NCBI GenBank assembly: GCA_019241525.1
Contig: JAFAWY010000101.1
Location: 62,001 to 126,000 of the forward strand
Origin: Pseudonocardiales bacterium
GTDB lineage: Bacteria; Actinomycetota; Actinomycetes; Mycobacteriales; Pseudonocardiaceae
Direction: 5' to 3'
DNA length: 64,000 nt
A program made the position numbers and the translations under genes. Below the pieces are notes generated by a model, which made no database searches, had not been told where the DNA came from, and was given only the letters and a program-made list of their open reading frames with translations. Shown in pieces: positions 43,173 to 53,881 of this stretch (position 1 is the first letter of the stretch; every line of letters starts with the position of its first letter).

Positions 43173-43242
43173 GCACCGATATTAACTTCCCGATATGTGA
43201 GATGTCCAGCATGTGGGAGCAGAGGTAGAGGAAGCGCCGCCG
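43173..43242. promoter_or_regulatory. Divergent ndgR/leuC promoter and probable NdgR operator region
   Basis: 70 bp between the regulator and leuC, A/T-richer than its flanks (CGATATTAACTTCCCGATATGTGAGATG). A direct repeat CGATAT at 43177 and 43191 is visible. This is the expected binding region of the regulator by analogy with Streptomyces; the exact operator is inferred. Confidence 0.45.
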
Positions 43243-44673
43243 ATGGGACGCACACTAGCCGCGAAAGTTTGGGATGCCCACGTCGTCCCCCGGGGCGAAA
43301 CCGACCATACCGGGGCGGGCGGTGAGGCGCCCGACTTGCTGTACATCGACCTGCATTTGGTGCACGAAGTCACCAGCCCGCAGGCCTTCGACGGTCTGCG
43401 GCTGGCCGGCCGGCCGGTCCGCCGACCGGACCTGACCATTGCCACCGAAGATCACAACGTCCCCACCACCGACATCGAATTGCCCATCGCTGACGAGGTG
43501 TCGCGCACTCAAGTGGAGACGCTGCGGCGTAACTGCGCGGAGTTCGGTGTGCGGTTGCACCCGATGGGCGACGTCGAGCAGGGCATCGTGCACGTCGTAG
43601 GCCCGCAATTAGGGTTGACCCAACCGGGGATGACGGTGGTCTGCGGTGACTCCCACACCTCCACCCACGGCGCCTTCGGCGCGCTGGCCTTCGGCATCGG
43701 CACGTCAGAGGTCGAACATGTACTGGCTACCCAAACCCTGCCGCTACGTCCGTTCAAGACCATGGCGGTCAACGTGCACAGCCGTGACGGATCGCTTCCC
43801 CCCGGCGTGACCAGCAAGGACGTCATCCTGGCGGTGATCGCTCGGATCGGCACCGGGGGCGGCGCCGGCTACGTGCTGGAATACCGTGGCAACGTCATCG
43901 AGCGGTTGTCCATGGAAGCCCGCATGACGATCTGCAACATGTCGATCGAGGCGGGAGCCCGCGCCGGCATGATCGCACCGGACGCCACCACGTTCGACTA
44001 CCTGGCCGGTCGGCCGCACGCGCCGACCGGTACGCAATGGGATGCCGCGATGCAGTACTGGCAGTCGCTGCATACCGACCCCGATGCGGTCTTCGATGCC
44101 GAAGTGCACATCGATGCCGACGCGCTCACCCCGTTCGTCACCTGGGGCACCAACCCCGGCCAGGGCTTGCCGCTGTCGGAGCGGATCCCGGACCCGGATC
44201 AGATCACCGACGAAGGTGAGCGACTCGCGGTGCAGAAGGCACTGTCCTACATGGACCTGCAACCCGGCACGCCGCTGCGCGACATCGCGGTGGACGCGGT
44301 GTTCCTGGGATCTTGCACCAATGGCCGGATCGAGGACCTTCGGGCTGCCGCGGCGGTGCTGGCCGGCCGGCGGGTTCGGGATGGCCTGCGCATGCTGGTC
44401 GTGCCTGGCTCTATGCGGGTACGTGCCCAAGCTGAGTCGGAAGGCCTGCACGAGGTGTTCATGGCGGCGGGTGCGCAGTGGCGCTCTGCGGGTTGTTCGA
44501 TGTGCCTGGGGATGAACCCTGATCAGCTTGCCGCCGGGGAGCGCTGTGCCTCGACGTCGAATCGCAACTTCGAGGGCCGGCAAGGCAAAGGCGGCCGGAC
44601 TCATCTGGTCTCGCCACTGGTCGCCGCGGCCACGGCCATCCGCGGCACCCTCTCGTCCCCCTCTGACCTCTGA
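43243..44673 (+). CDS. leuC: 3-Isopropylmalate dehydratase large subunit
   Basis: 476-residue aconitase-family subunit carrying the [4Fe-4S] cluster; isomerises 2- to 3-isopropylmalate in leucine synthesis together with LeuD. Landmarks: [78 protein letters not shown], and the cluster ligands in [18 protein letters not shown] and [13 protein letters not shown]. The end [21 protein letters not shown] is typical. ATG 43243 is chosen for the family's usual [11 protein letters not shown] start. Cluster supply comes from the suf operon in the same window. Confidence 0.98.
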   Translation: MGRTLAAKVWDAHVVPRGETDHTGAGGEAPDLLYIDLHLVHEVTSPQAFDGLRLAGRPVRRPDLTIATEDHNVPTTDIELPIADEVSRTQVETLRRNCAEFGVRLHPMGDVEQGIVHVVGPQLGLTQPGMTVVCGDSHTSTHGAFGALAFGIGTSEVEHVLATQTLPLRPFKTMAVNVHSRDGSLPPGVTSKDVILAVIARIGTGGGAGYVLEYRGNVIERLSMEARMTICNMSIEAGARAGMIAPDATTFDYLAGRPHAPTGTQWDAAMQYWQSLHTDPDAVFDAEVHIDADALTPFVTWGTNPGQGLPLSERIPDPDQITDEGERLAVQKALSYMDLQPGTPLRDIAVDAVFLGSCTNGRIEDLRAAAAVLAGRRVRDGLRMLVVPGSMRVRAQAESEGLHEVFMAAGAQWRSAGCSMCLGMNPDQLAAGERCASTSNRNFEGRQGKGGRTHLVSPLVAAATAIRGTLSSPSDL

Positions 44674-44687
44674 TACCCCGGCATACC

Positions 44688-44711
44688 ACCCCGATATGGC
44701 TCTCTCGGGGT
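44688..44711. promoter_or_regulatory. Hairpin in the leuC-leuD gap
   Basis: ACCCCGA (44688-44694) pairs perfectly with TCGGGGT (44705-44711) over a 10-nt loop, 14 bp after leuC and about 20 bp before the leuD ribosome binding site (AAGGAG). It may stabilise the upstream message, attenuate leuD, or act as a partial terminator. Confidence 0.5.
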
Positions 44712-44738
44712 GAGAAAGATCGTTTAAGGAGTAGCATC

Positions 44739-45359
44739 ATGGAAGCGTTCAGGCGGCACACGGGTATTGGAGTGCCGTTGCGCCGGTCTGATGTGGACAC
44801 CGACCAGATCATCCCTGCGGTGTACCTGAAGCGGGTGTCACGCACCGGATTTGATGACGGGCTGTTCGCTGCGTGGCGTGCGCACGAGGATTTCGTGCTC
44901 AACTACGAGGCGTACCGGCAGGGCAGCGTGCTGGTCGCGGGCCCGGATTTCGGTACCGGGTCGTCGCGGGAGCATGCGGTGTGGGCGCTGCTCGACTACG
45001 GATTCCGGGTCGTGATCTCGCCGCGTTTCGGGGAGATTTTCCGTGGCAACGCCGGCAAGCAAGGCCTGCTTGCGGCCCAGTGCGCACAAGACGACGTCGA
45101 ATCTCTCTGGAAGGTGCTGGAGAAACAGCCAGGCTCGACGGTCACTGTCGATCTTTCCGAGCAGACCGTGCGAGCGGGCGACCTCACGGTGCCTTTCACG
45201 ATCGACAGCTACACCCGCTGGCGACTGCTCGAGGGTCTCGACGATATTGCATTGACCCTGCAGCATGTCCAGGAGATCAACGAATTCGAGACCCGTCGTC
45301 CATCCTGGTTGCCGACTACGGCGATGCCTGCCGAAAGGTCACTGTCGAGACAGCGTTAG
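44739..45359 (+). CDS. leuD: 3-Isopropylmalate dehydratase small subunit
   Basis: 206-residue swivel-domain partner of LeuC. Landmarks: [78 protein letters not shown] and [29 protein letters not shown] lies 8 nt before ATG 44739. In Mycobacterium hupB follows; here the mutT1 gene converges after only 27 bp. Confidence 0.98.
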   Translation: MEAFRRHTGIGVPLRRSDVDTDQIIPAVYLKRVSRTGFDDGLFAAWRAHEDFVLNYEAYRQGSVLVAGPDFGTGSSREHAVWALLDYGFRVVISPRFGEIFRGNAGKQGLLAAQCAQDDVESLWKVLEKQPGSTVTVDLSEQTVRAGDLTVPFTIDSYTRWRLLEGLDDIALTLQHVQEINEFETRRPSWLPTTAMPAERSLSRQR

Positions 45360-45386
45360 CTTTCGCGGGGGAGGGGAATCGTCTGA

Positions 45387-46286
45387 TCAGCCGACTGCGT
45401 CGTCGTAATAGTCGGCGCGCAGCAAGGCAATGGATGCCGACGGGCGGTTGTGGAAAAACAGCGCCCAGTAACCGCCCTTCGCAGTCCGTACATCAAGCGC
45501 ACTGAGGTCAGCCGCTTCGGCGAGCTTGCCGACCAGATCGGGAATCACCCCTCCTTGGCTGCACACTACGGCTGGTCCACCGGGCTCGGCCGCGATGTCG
45601 ATCAGCCGCCGTACGCTCGCGGCCGGATCGGTCTGATAGCCAGCCTCGGACAGCATCGGTTCGGTCATGACGGGCTTCGCGAGGTCCGCGGCGAGCCCTT
45701 CGACGGTCTGCCGGCAACGCGCGGGTGGTGCGGAATAGACCCGCCGTGCGCCGAACAATTTCAGCAGCGCGCGCAGCATCTCGGCCTGCCTGCGGCCCGT
45801 AGCGGTCAGCGGGCGCAGATCATCGTCGCCTTGCCATTCCTCGCGTTCACCCGCGTCGCCGTGACGCACGAGCAATACGGTAGCGGTGATCTTCGTCAAG
45901 CCGTCGATACCGTCCAGCAGTGGCCGATCGTGTCGATGGCTGAGCAGGTCAAGCGCTTGGGGAACGAGCAGCCAGCGCAACTCGTCTACCTCATCGCTGG
46001 GACGGAATGTGCCACCGGTAGCGGGCGCCAACCAGTAGTGCACCACCTTTTCCCCCGCTGGCACGGGATACTGCGTCGTACCCACCCGGGGTCCCAGGAC
46101 GATCCCCTGGCCAGTTTCCTCGGCAACCTCGCGGACCGCGGTCATCGGCAGCAGTTCCTCCGACCGCGGCTTACCTTTGGGCAGCGACCAGTCGTCGTAG
46201 CGGGGGCGGTGTATCACGGCTATCTTGACGTCGCCGGACTGCGAACGCTGCCACACCACTGCGCCAGCGGCAATCGGGGCCGGCAC
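45387..46286 (-). CDS. mutT1: MutT1-type Nudix hydrolase with histidine phosphatase domain
   Basis: 299-residue two-domain enzyme. The Nudix box is GKPRSEELLPMTAVREVAEETGQ (about residues 38-60); the C-terminal phosphoglycerate-mutase-like domain has the catalytic LLVRHGDAGERE and DLRPLTATGRRQAE. In Mycobacterium this architecture hydrolyses 8-oxo-dGTP/8-oxo-GTP and diadenosine polyphosphates, sanitising the nucleotide pool. It lies 3 bp after the ppk stop, so the two genes form one transcript, as in Rv2984-Rv2985. Confidence 0.95.
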   Translation of the reverse strand: MPAPIAAGAVVWQRSQSGDVKIAVIHRPRYDDWSLPKGKPRSEELLPMTAVREVAEETGQGIVLGPRVGTTQYPVPAGEKVVHYWLAPATGGTFRPSDEVDELRWLLVPQALDLLSHRHDRPLLDGIDGLTKITATVLLVRHGDAGEREEWQGDDDLRPLTATGRRQAEMLRALLKLFGARRVYSAPPARCRQTVEGLAADLAKPVMTEPMLSEAGYQTDPAASVRRLIDIAAEPGGPAVVCSQGGVIPDLVGKLAEAADLSALDVRTAKGGYWALFFHNRPSASIALLRADYYDDAVG

Positions 46287-46289
46287 TAG

Positions 46290-48467
46290 TCATTCACTCC
46301 TGCTGTGATGACGGATTTCCTGCACCTGATGGTCGCGGACGGTGCAGCCGTCCGAAGGCGATGGGCTCCACGAGCCGTCCACGGACAATACCCAGCACCG
46401 GGTGGCTGGATCGAGCGCGGAGGCGAGTATCGCGTCCAGCTCATCGGTCACGGCGGGATCGGTTACCCGCACGAGCACCTCCACCCGTCGGTCCAAATTG
46501 CGGTGCATCATATCCGCGCTGCCAATCCAGTGCTCACCCGCGCCCATGAAATGGAAGACTCGAGAGTGCTCCAAAAACCGGCCCAGTATCGAACGGACGT
46601 GGATATTTTCCGATAGTCCGGTGCGTCCAGGGATCAGCGCGCAGATTCCGCGGACCACGACGTCAACCCGCACACCGGCGACCGACGCCCGGTACAGCGC
46701 ATCGATCACCTGCTCGTCGACCAGAGCGTTGACCTTGATCCGGATCCCAGCTGGGCGGCCCGCACGGGCATGCACGATCTCGCCCTCAATCCGCTCGACA
46801 ATGCCGCGCCGGACGCCGTAGGGCGCGACCAGCAAGCTGCGATACGACGTCTGCCGCGCGTACCCGGTGAGCGAATTGAACAGGTCGGTGAGGTCTGCGC
46901 CGACCGCCGGCTTGGCTGTGAACAGGCCGATGTCTTCGTAGAGCCGTGCTGTCTTGGGGTTGTAGTTGCCGGTGCCGATGTGGCAGTACCGCCGAATCGT
47001 CGAGCCCTCCTGGCGCACTACCAGCGAGGTCTTGCAGTGCGTCTTGAGTCCCATCAGGCCGTAGGCCACATGTACCCCAGCGCGCTCCAACTCTCGCGCC
47101 CACCTGATATTGGCCTGCTCGTCGAACCGCGCCTTGACCTCCACCAGCGCGACGACCTGCTTGCCGGCCTCGGCTGCGTCGATCAACGCATCGACGATCG
47201 GGGAGTCGCCAGAGGTCCGGTAGAGGGTCTGCTTGATCGCTAGCACCTGCGGGTCTACGGCCGCCTGTTCGATGAACCGTTGCACGCTGGTGGAAAACGA
47301 GTCGTACGGGTGGTGCACCAGCACGTCACTCTCACGCAGGGTCGCGAAAATATCTTTGGGACTCTCGCCCTCACCGAAGGCCGGGTGCGTGGCGGGGACG
47401 AACGGCTCGTCTTTGAGCTCCGGCGCGGGCAGCGTGTAGACCTGCCACAGACAGGACAGGTCGAGCAGACCGGGCACCTCGACGACGTCGTGCGGATCGA
47501 CGTCGAGCTCGCGCAGCAGCAGTTCCAGGACGTGGTCGGTCATCGTGTCAGCCACCTCAAGACGCACTGGCGGGCCAAAACGGCGCCGTGCGAGCTCGCG
47601 CTCCATGGCCTTGAGCAGGTCCTCGTCGCGGTCCTCTTCGACTTCGACATCGGCGTTGCGGGTGACCCGGAACAGGTGCCAGTCGGCCACCTCCATACCG
47701 GCGAACATCTCGCCGAGATGGGCCCCGATCAGTTCCTCCAGCGGTAGGAAGGTGGCCCGAGGTGACCCACGGCCGTCCAGATCACTGTCCACCTGCACCA
47801 ACCGTGGCACGTTGTTGGGTACCTTGATGCGGGCGAATCGCTCGATATGGCTGTCCGGATCGCGGACCATCACGGCGAGGTTCAATGACAGCCCGGAGAT
47901 GTAGGGAAACGGGTGAGCCGGGTCCACTGCCAACGGTGTGAGCACCGGGAAGATCTTTTCGGAGAAGTATCCCGATAGCCGCAGCCGCTGCTGGTCCTCA
48001 AGGTCGGACCAAGTGACGAACCTGATGTCGTGCTTGTCCAGCTCTGGTAGGACCAAATCCGAGCAGATGCGTGCCTGGCGTGCGGTGAGCTCGCGGCTGC
48101 GCATCGCGATCTGAGTGAGCTGATCTTGCGGGGTCAGGCCGTCCGCGCTGCGCACGGCCAGCCCGGCTTCTTCCCGGCGCTTGAGGCCGGCGACCCGGAC
48201 CATGTAGAACTCGTCCTGGTTCGACGCGAAGATGGCCAGGAACTTGGCTCGTTCCAGCAAGGGCTGGCTGGGGTCTTCAGCGAGGGCCAGTACGCGGGCG
48301 TTGAAGTCCAGCCAGGACAACTCGCGGTTGAGATACCGGTCGTCAGGGAGGTCGGTGGCAGCCGGCACCGGGGTCGCTGCAGGTGGAGCCGGTGGTACCG
48401 CTACCACAGCACCATCCGTCATCGATGCGGTGCGGCCGGTCAACGGCGGGGTGAGGTGCTGGCTCAC
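46290..48467 (-). CDS. ppk: Polyphosphate kinase 1
   Basis: 725-residue enzyme that makes polyphosphate from [52 protein letters not shown] opens the catalytic region; later [60 protein letters not shown] with the autophosphorylated His, [24 protein letters not shown] with the second conserved His, and [17 protein letters not shown]. The N-terminal 35 residues are Pro/Ala-rich and variable; the ATG at 48422 is a possible alternative start. Confidence 0.97.
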   Translation of the reverse strand: MSQHLTPPLTGRTASMTDGAVVAVPPAPPAATPVPAATDLPDDRYLNRELSWLDFNARVLALAEDPSQPLLERAKFLAIFASNQDEFYMVRVAGLKRREEAGLAVRSADGLTPQDQLTQIAMRSRELTARQARICSDLVLPELDKHDIRFVTWSDLEDQQRLRLSGYFSEKIFPVLTPLAVDPAHPFPYISGLSLNLAVMVRDPDSHIERFARIKVPNNVPRLVQVDSDLDGRGSPRATFLPLEELIGAHLGEMFAGMEVADWHLFRVTRNADVEVEEDRDEDLLKAMERELARRRFGPPVRLEVADTMTDHVLELLLRELDVDPHDVVEVPGLLDLSCLWQVYTLPAPELKDEPFVPATHPAFGEGESPKDIFATLRESDVLVHHPYDSFSTSVQRFIEQAAVDPQVLAIKQTLYRTSGDSPIVDALIDAAEAGKQVVALVEVKARFDEQANIRWARELERAGVHVAYGLMGLKTHCKTSLVVRQEGSTIRRYCHIGTGNYNPKTARLYEDIGLFTAKPAVGADLTDLFNSLTGYARQTSYRSLLVAPYGVRRGIVERIEGEIVHARAGRPAGIRIKVNALVDEQVIDALYRASVAGVRVDVVVRGICALIPGRTGLSENIHVRSILGRFLEHSRVFHFMGAGEHWIGSADMMHRNLDRRVEVLVRVTDPAVTDELDAILASALDPATRCWVLSVDGSWSPSPSDGCTVRDHQVQEIRHHSRSE

Positions 48468-48484
48468 CCCGTTATTGTCCCGTA

Positions 48485-49183
48485 TCAGACTATGTCGCAG
48501 GGATAAACGATAGATTTATCGCAGGGTGAAATTCTCGCTGAATGCACGTGCAAGACGTCGTGGGTGAACCGTCCCAGACCCAGCTCGCGTGCTCGCGCAA
48601 GATCGGCTGCCGTATCAACATCGCAGCGCAGACCAGGCCAGCAGCCGGTCAGCGGCCGAGCGCCACTGGCCCGATGCGCAGCTGCCGAGCCGGGTCCGAA
48701 GCGGGGGTCCAGCGGGTGCCCCGGGAGCGCCAGCAGCAACGTGGTACCGGTACCCGCCTGATCGGCACAGAACGCCCGGCCACCGGCGGCCAGCGCGTCG
48801 CAGACCGCGCAGTCGAGTTCCGAGGAGCGCAGCGCTGGTAGATCAGCCGGCATAGCCGCAACTGCGGTGGTGGGATCGGCGGCGCGCAGCAGGGTCTCGC
48901 CGTACCGCAGAGCGCTGTTCAGGCCGCCGCCGGGTTCCTCGGCAATGGCCTCGATGCCATCCTTCGCCAGAATGCGGCACACCAGCCGGTCCCTGCAGAT
49001 CGCCACGGCCCGGCGCACCAGCGACGCACCGGCGGCAGCGGCGATGGTGTCTCGAGCGAGCGCAATGACCAGCCGGGCGTGCGCAGCCGAGTCACCGCCC
49101 CCGTAATCGGCCGCGCACCGCAACCGGGTCTTGGCCCTGGCGAGCGGTTTGATGGGTAGTAGCAGGTCCACGGGCACCGTCAT
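48485..49183 (-). CDS. fbiD: Phosphoenolpyruvate/2-phospholactate guanylyltransferase (F420 biosynthesis)
   Basis: 232-residue nucleotidyltransferase (CofC/FbiD family) that makes the guanylylated phosphoenolpyruvate or phospholactate intermediate of coenzyme F420. Landmarks: [84 protein letters not shown] and [21 protein letters not shown]. Position beside ppk matches Rv2983. The last 15 residues ([18 protein letters not shown]) exceed the family norm and are written by a short DNA repeat (TCGCAGGG twice). ATG 49183 is used; GTG 49195 is possible. Confidence 0.93.
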   Translation of the reverse strand: MTVPVDLLLPIKPLARAKTRLRCAADYGGGDSAAHARLVIALARDTIAAAAGASLVRRAVAICRDRLVCRILAKDGIEAIAEEPGGGLNSALRYGETLLRAADPTTAVAAMPADLPALRSSELDCAVCDALAAGGRAFCADQAGTGTTLLLALPGHPLDPRFGPGSAAAHRASGARPLTGCWPGLRCDVDTAADLARARELGLGRFTHDVLHVHSARISPCDKSIVYPCDIV

Positions 49184-49326
49184 ATAGTCCCGCACCCGCG
49201 GCGACTGGACCCGCGCTCCGGAACCAGGGAAGACTCGCCCGAGGGTGGAGCCAAGGCGCGCGCCCTCAGGACCGAACTTCGCCCCTCAAGCCGGGCGAGC
49301 ACGAACTGCAGGACGAGGAGGATGGC

Positions 49327-50055
49327 GTGGCGGGGGATGAGGCCGGGCTTTCCATCGAGTTATGCAAGGTCGTGTTCTACCCGCTCACCTACCTCCTAGG
49401 CCGGCGGCGGTTCGAAGGCCTCGAACACATCCCGGAAACCGGACCGGTGCTTGTGGCGTGTAACCACATCTCCTACCTGGACCCGCTGTACACCAGCGTG
49501 TTCGTGCATCGTAGGGGCCGGATCCCGCGATTTCTCGCCAAGCAAGATCTGTTTGGACTACCCGGGATCGGCCGGGTGATGACCGCAGCAGGCCAGATCC
49601 CGGTGCGCCGCGGAAGCACCGAAGCCGGTGACAGCCTGCGGCATGCCGAGCAGGCGCTCGCCGACGGCAAGGCAGTGTTGATCTACCCTGAGGGCACGAT
49701 CACTCGCGATCCGGATCACTGGCCGATGGTGGCCCACACCGGGGTGGCCCGGCTGGCATTGCACGCCGATGTACCGGTGGTTCCGGTGGTGCATTGGGGC
49801 ACACACCAGGTTTATGACCACTACGGCAGGCGATTTCGCCCGCTGCCCCGGACCGACATTATCGTCCGAGCCGGCGCGCCAGTGGATCTGTCTGAGTTCC
49901 GGCGACGGCCGGTAAACGGGCCCTTGCTGAGGAAGGCTACTGACCGGGTGATGAACGGGATCCGCACGCTGCTTGCAGAGGTACGAAACCAACCTGCTCC
50001 CACGGGCCTTTTCAATCCCCGGGTGCCTGAACGGCATCGGGAGCATCCGTCATGA
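49327..50055 (+). CDS. plsC: 1-Acyl-sn-glycerol-3-phosphate acyltransferase
   Basis: 242-residue membrane-associated acyltransferase forming phosphatidic acid. The HX4D motif is [13 protein letters not shown]; substrate motifs are [33 protein letters not shown] and [17 protein letters not shown] 49327 follows an AGGACGAGGA-type site. Its stop overlaps gpsA by 4 bp (ATGA), coupling the two phospholipid steps: GpsA makes glycerol-3-phosphate, PlsC acylates lysophosphatidate. Confidence 0.95.
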   Translation: MAGDEAGLSIELCKVVFYPLTYLLGRRRFEGLEHIPETGPVLVACNHISYLDPLYTSVFVHRRGRIPRFLAKQDLFGLPGIGRVMTAAGQIPVRRGSTEAGDSLRHAEQALADGKAVLIYPEGTITRDPDHWPMVAHTGVARLALHADVPVVPVVHWGTHQVYDHYGRRFRPLPRTDIIVRAGAPVDLSEFRRRPVNGPLLRKATDRVMNGIRTLLAEVRNQPAPTGLFNPRVPERHREHPS

Positions 50056-51062
50056 CTGTGGCAGTACAGCGAATCGCGGTGATGGGCGCGGGCTCCTGGG
50101 GTACCACCTTCGCCAAAGTGCTCGCTGACGCCGGCCGGGATGTAGTGCTCTGGGCTCGCCGGGCTGAGGTGGCCGACGCGGTCCAGCGGGAGCACGGTAA
50201 TCCGGATTACCTACCAGGGGTCACCCTGCCGGCGTCCTTGCAAGCCACCGCGTGTGCAAAGGAGGCCCTCGACGGCGTGGACGCCGTCGTGTTCGCCGTG
50301 CCCAGCCAGACGTTGCGCGAAAACCTCAGCGACTGGCACAAGTCGATGCCACCGGAGGCCACCCTGATCAGCCTGGCCAAGGGCGTCGAACTGACCAGCC
50401 TCAAGCGGATGAGTGAGGTGGTGATCGACGTCACAGCCGTCTCCTCCGATCAAGTCGTGGTGATTTCGGGCCCTAATCTGGCGCGGGAAATCGCGGCCGA
50501 GCAACCCACCGCGAGTGTTGTGGCGTGTACCGATCACGACCGCGCGGTTGCCGTGCAGCGCGCGTGCGGGACCCCTTATTTCCGGCCTTACACCAATACC
50601 GACGTCATCGGCTGCGAACTAGGCGGTGCCTGCAAGAATGTCATCGCGCTGGCATGTGGGGTGGCGGCTGGGTTGGGGTACGGGGACAACACCCTCGCCA
50701 CATTGATCACTCGGGGATTGGCGGAGATGGGACGGCTCGGCGCCGCGCTGGGTGCTGACCCGATGACCTTCGCCGGGTTAGCCGGCCTCGGCGATCTGGT
50801 CGCCACCTGCTCCTCGCCGCTGTCACGCAATCGCTCTTTCGGCTACCGGCTGGGTGTGGGGGACACCCTCGAACAAGCCCAGCAGTCGACGCATGGCCAG
50901 GTCGCCGAGGGCGTGAAGTCCTGCTCGTCGATCCAGCAACTGGCCACGCGCTGTGGCGTCGAAGTGCCTATCACTGATGGTGTACGGCGCGTCTGCTACG
51001 GCGGCCAGTCATCCCGGCAGATGGCCGCTGAACTGCTCGGCCGGGCGCACAAGCCGGAATGA
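50052..51062 (+). CDS. gpsA: Glycerol-3-phosphate dehydrogenase [NAD(P)+]
   Basis: 336-residue biosynthetic enzyme reducing dihydroxyacetone phosphate to sn-glycerol-3-phosphate. The Rossmann motif is [19 protein letters not shown]; other landmarks are [38 protein letters not shown], the catalytic lysine in [38 protein letters not shown], and [17 protein letters not shown]. Coupled to plsC by a 4-bp overlap. Same order as around Rv2982c. Confidence 0.98.
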   Translation: MTVAVQRIAVMGAGSWGTTFAKVLADAGRDVVLWARRAEVADAVQREHGNPDYLPGVTLPASLQATACAKEALDGVDAVVFAVPSQTLRENLSDWHKSMPPEATLISLAKGVELTSLKRMSEVVIDVTAVSSDQVVVISGPNLAREIAAEQPTASVVACTDHDRAVAVQRACGTPYFRPYTNTDVIGCELGGACKNVIALACGVAAGLGYGDNTLATLITRGLAEMGRLGAALGADPMTFAGLAGLGDLVATCSSPLSRNRSFGYRLGVGDTLEQAQQSTHGQVAEGVKSCSSIQQLATRCGVEVPITDGVRRVCYGGQSSRQMAAELLGRAHKPE

Positions 51063-51295
51063 CCTAGGTACCGTCGACTCTTGACGAGTAACCATACCGG
51101 CTGGTTTGATCATCCCTCGTGAGCAGCAGTCTCGTCGTTGTCCGGCGGTCCCCAGTGGATTTACGCCGGGTGGCGAGCGCGCTGTGTCCCGCGCGGTGAG
51201 CCCTGTCCCGCTGACCGCGTATTCCTGACGACTGCCCTGGTACGGGTGGTGATTTCTGAGCGCGGTCGGTTCACCGATCTCGCGAGGAGCCCGCC
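51063..51295. other. Non-coding gap between gpsA and cysteine dioxygenase
   Basis: 233 bp. It presumably contains the cysteine dioxygenase promoter; GAGGAG precedes the GTG at 51296. Frames passing through it show no coding character. No repeat or RNA gene recognised. Confidence 0.4.
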
Positions 51296-51799
51296 GTGCA
51301 TGCTGTCCCTTATCTCACCGTCCCTGCCCCTGAGATGGTCCGTCCAGGCAGCCCGACCAGCCTGGCGATGGCGCTGGCGGCGCACCCCGAACGGTGGCGC
51401 CCGCTGCTCGACTACCGCACCGACACCCGGTGGTACCGGCTGCTAGACCGGAACCCGTACCACGAGGTGTGGCTGCTGTCCTGGCTGCCTGGCCAGGGCA
51501 CCGATCTGCACGATCACGGTTCGGCGTCGGGTGCCTTCGCCATTGCCGCGGGCACGCTGACCGAGCGCGTGGTCGCAGCTAAACCTGGCCGGCCGCTGGT
51601 GGAAGTCACCCGATCCCTGGAGACCGGGCGCTGCCGCGTCTTCGGGCCGCATTACGTACATCAGGTCACCAACACCGGGTCAGTCCCCGCGGTGAGTGTC
51701 CACGTCTACTCGCCGGGCCTTACGGTGATGAACCGCTACTGCCTGGAGCCATCGGGACTCTGCCACGTCGCGGTCGAGCAGGCCGGAGTCGATTGGTGA
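51296..51799 (+). CDS. Cysteine dioxygenase-type cupin protein
   Basis: 167-residue cupin. The iron-binding His are in DLHDHGSASGAFAIAAG (about residues 66-82) and GPHYVHQVTNTGSVPAVSVHVYSPG (about 120-145), as in bacterial type I cysteine dioxygenases, which oxidise cysteine to cysteine sulfinate. YHEVWLLSWLPGQGT before the first motif and the C-terminal YSPGLTVMNRY tyrosine agree. Related thiol dioxygenases with other substrates cannot be excluded. GTG 51296 has GAGGAG upstream. Confidence 0.88.
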   Translation: MHAVPYLTVPAPEMVRPGSPTSLAMALAAHPERWRPLLDYRTDTRWYRLLDRNPYHEVWLLSWLPGQGTDLHDHGSASGAFAIAAGTLTERVVAAKPGRPLVEVTRSLETGRCRVFGPHYVHQVTNTGSVPAVSVHVYSPGLTVMNRYCLEPSGLCHVAVEQAGVDW

Positions 51800-51927
51800 T
51801 GTTGTTTCCTGTTCCCGGTATGGCGGATATGTCTGCCCATGTCTCGATGCGAAACGCAGTCTTCCCATATCGGAGAATGCGTGACGGGGGACGTGGGTCG
51901 CCGGGTGACGGGGAGTAGGGTGCCGCC

Positions 51928-53046
51928 ATGACGGATCGCAAGCTGCGGGTCGCGGTCCTTTTCGGTGGCCGCAGCAGCGAACACGCGATCTCTTGCGTGT
52001 CGGCGGGAAGTGTGCTCAGCCACCTGGATCGGACGCGATTCGAGGTTATCCCTGTAGGCATCAGCGTTGATGGCACTTGGGTGCTCGGTAGCGGCGAGCC
52101 GACCGATCTGGCTATCCGGGACCGCATGCTGCCCATCGTGGACGCCAGTGGTGCGGCGCTGACTTTGCCTGGTGACCCGACCCGGAAAGAACTGGTGCGC
52201 ATCGCCGGTGACGCGCCCGGTGAAGTGCTTTCCGGGGTGGATGTCGTGTTCCCGGTATTGCACGGGGCGTTCGGTGAAGACGGCACGATCCAGGGATTGC
52301 TGGAGCTGGCCGACCTGCCCTATGTCGGTTCTGGGGTGTTAGCCAGTGCGGCGGCAATGGACAAGGAGTTCACCCGCAGGGTGCTGCGTGCCGACGGCTT
52401 CCCGGTTACCGACACGATTGTCCTGCGTGGCCCAGACGGTACTGGCGCCACTTTCCCGACCATCACCGCGCAACAGCGCGATCGGCTAGGCCTGCCGGTC
52501 TTCGTCAAACCGGCCAGAGCGGGCTCATCAGTCGGTATCACCAAAGTGGAGGATTGGTCCGAACTGCCTTCGGCGATAGCCACGGCGCGCAGGACCGATC
52601 CCAAGGTGCTGGTCGAGGCGGCGGTGATAGGACGCGAGGTGGAATGCGGGGTGCTGGAATTCCCCGACGGCCGTATCGAGGCATCACTGCCCGCGGAGAT
52701 TCGTATGGTCGCCGAGAATTCGGCAGGCTGGTATGACTTCTCCGCCAAATATCTCGACGACGCCTGCGAATTCGACATACCGGCCAAATTGGACGACGAC
52801 GTTACTGTCGAGCTGCAAACGATGGCAGTTGCCGCGTTCCGCTCGCTGGGCTGCCAGGGTCTTGCTCGAGTGGACTTTTTCGTAGGGGCTGACGGTTGTC
52901 TGACCGTCAATGAGATCAACACAATGCCGGGTTTTACACCGATCTCCATGTTTCCCCGGATGTGGGCAGTGACGGGAGTGGATTACCCGGCCTTGCTCTC
53001 GATATTGATCGACACCGCGATGGTCCGCGGTACCGGGTTGCGCTGA
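51928..53046 (+). CDS. ddl: D-alanine--D-alanine ligase
   Basis: 372-residue ATP-grasp enzyme that makes the D-Ala-D-Ala dipeptide of peptidoglycan. Landmarks: [101 protein letters not shown], and the metal site [32 protein letters not shown]. Complete, and in the same context as Rv2981c, though transcribed in the direction of gpsA. Confidence 0.98.
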   Translation: MTDRKLRVAVLFGGRSSEHAISCVSAGSVLSHLDRTRFEVIPVGISVDGTWVLGSGEPTDLAIRDRMLPIVDASGAALTLPGDPTRKELVRIAGDAPGEVLSGVDVVFPVLHGAFGEDGTIQGLLELADLPYVGSGVLASAAAMDKEFTRRVLRADGFPVTDTIVLRGPDGTGATFPTITAQQRDRLGLPVFVKPARAGSSVGITKVEDWSELPSAIATARRTDPKVLVEAAVIGREVECGVLEFPDGRIEASLPAEIRMVAENSAGWYDFSAKYLDDACEFDIPAKLDDDVTVELQTMAVAAFRSLGCQGLARVDFFVGADGCLTVNEINTMPGFTPISMFPRMWAVTGVDYPALLSILIDTAMVRGTGLR

Positions 53047-53180
53047 GCCAACGCACCGTCGGCCGTCGATTTGCAGCGGATCGGCTCGGCGCTGCATCAA
53101 AAGGGTGAACCCCAGCGACTTCGTCAGGACAGGGTAGTTAGGCAGTAGGAGCCGCCCGAGCGACTGGTGGTTGTGCGCTG

Positions 53181-53876
53181 GTGGCCGTCAGTGTCGTTGG
53201 CTACGTCGGGACGGAGGGATCGCGATTGTTCCGGTCATTCCGAAGCAGCGGTGCCAACACTCCCGCTCATAAGCGAGACGCCACCTTGATTGGCAAGGCT
53301 GATGCGGCGCTGGGTCCAGGCCATCAGGAGTACCGCGCTCGGCACGCGCAACCCGACGATGACCTCGACGGCAGTCCTGAAATCGGCGAGGTGGTCGAGC
53401 CCACCGTCGACGCCGCGGATACCGCGCCTGATGATGCAGCTGGTTCGGGGCCTGCTGGTGCGCCCGACGCTCCTCGTGTCGAAACGGTTGAAACAGCTGA
53501 CGAATGGGCAGTCGACGGTGAGGATGGGCCGGACGACTTCCGGTTCGTCGTCCGGCCATACAGCTGGACCCAAGGCCGTACCCGGCCAGTTCAGGATCTT
53601 GCCCTCGAGACGCTGGTGTCCACCAGCGACAAAGGTCGAGATCTGACGTCGATCTGTTCGGCCGAGCACGCCGCGATAGCGCAGCTGTGCACCGAGATTC
53701 GCTCGGTTGCGGAGGTCGCCGCGCTGCTGTCGCTGCCGCTGGGAGTTGCCCGAGTGTTGCTCGCTGACATGATCGACACCGGCTTGGTGCATGTTCACCG
53801 CAACCCGACGAGCTGGGGAGATGCGCCAGATCTCGCGTTGCTGGAACGTGTGCTGGACGGTTTGTACCGGCTCTAG
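53181..53876 (+). CDS. Orphan DUF742 protein
   Basis: 231 residues. The C-terminal 115 residues are a DUF742 domain: RFVVRPYSWTQGRTRPVQDLALETLVSTSD, AEHAAIAQLCTEIRSVAEVAALLSLPLGVARVLLADMIDTGLVHVH. The N-terminal half is acidic, Ala/Pro-rich and probably disordered. DUF742 proteins normally sit in 'conservons' with a sensor kinase, roadblock/LC7 protein and a small GTPase; none of these is present here. The GTG start at 53181 is tentative. Its end is 5 bp from the DUF3515 gene on the other strand. Confidence 0.8.
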   Translation: MAVSVVGYVGTEGSRLFRSFRSSGANTPAHKRDATLIGKADAALGPGHQEYRARHAQPDDDLDGSPEIGEVVEPTVDAADTAPDDAAGSGPAGAPDAPRVETVETADEWAVDGEDGPDDFRFVVRPYSWTQGRTRPVQDLALETLVSTSDKGRDLTSICSAEHAAIAQLCTEIRSVAEVAALLSLPLGVARVLLADMIDTGLVHVHRNPTSWGDAPDLALLERVLDGLYRL

Positions 53877-53881
53877 CCCGG

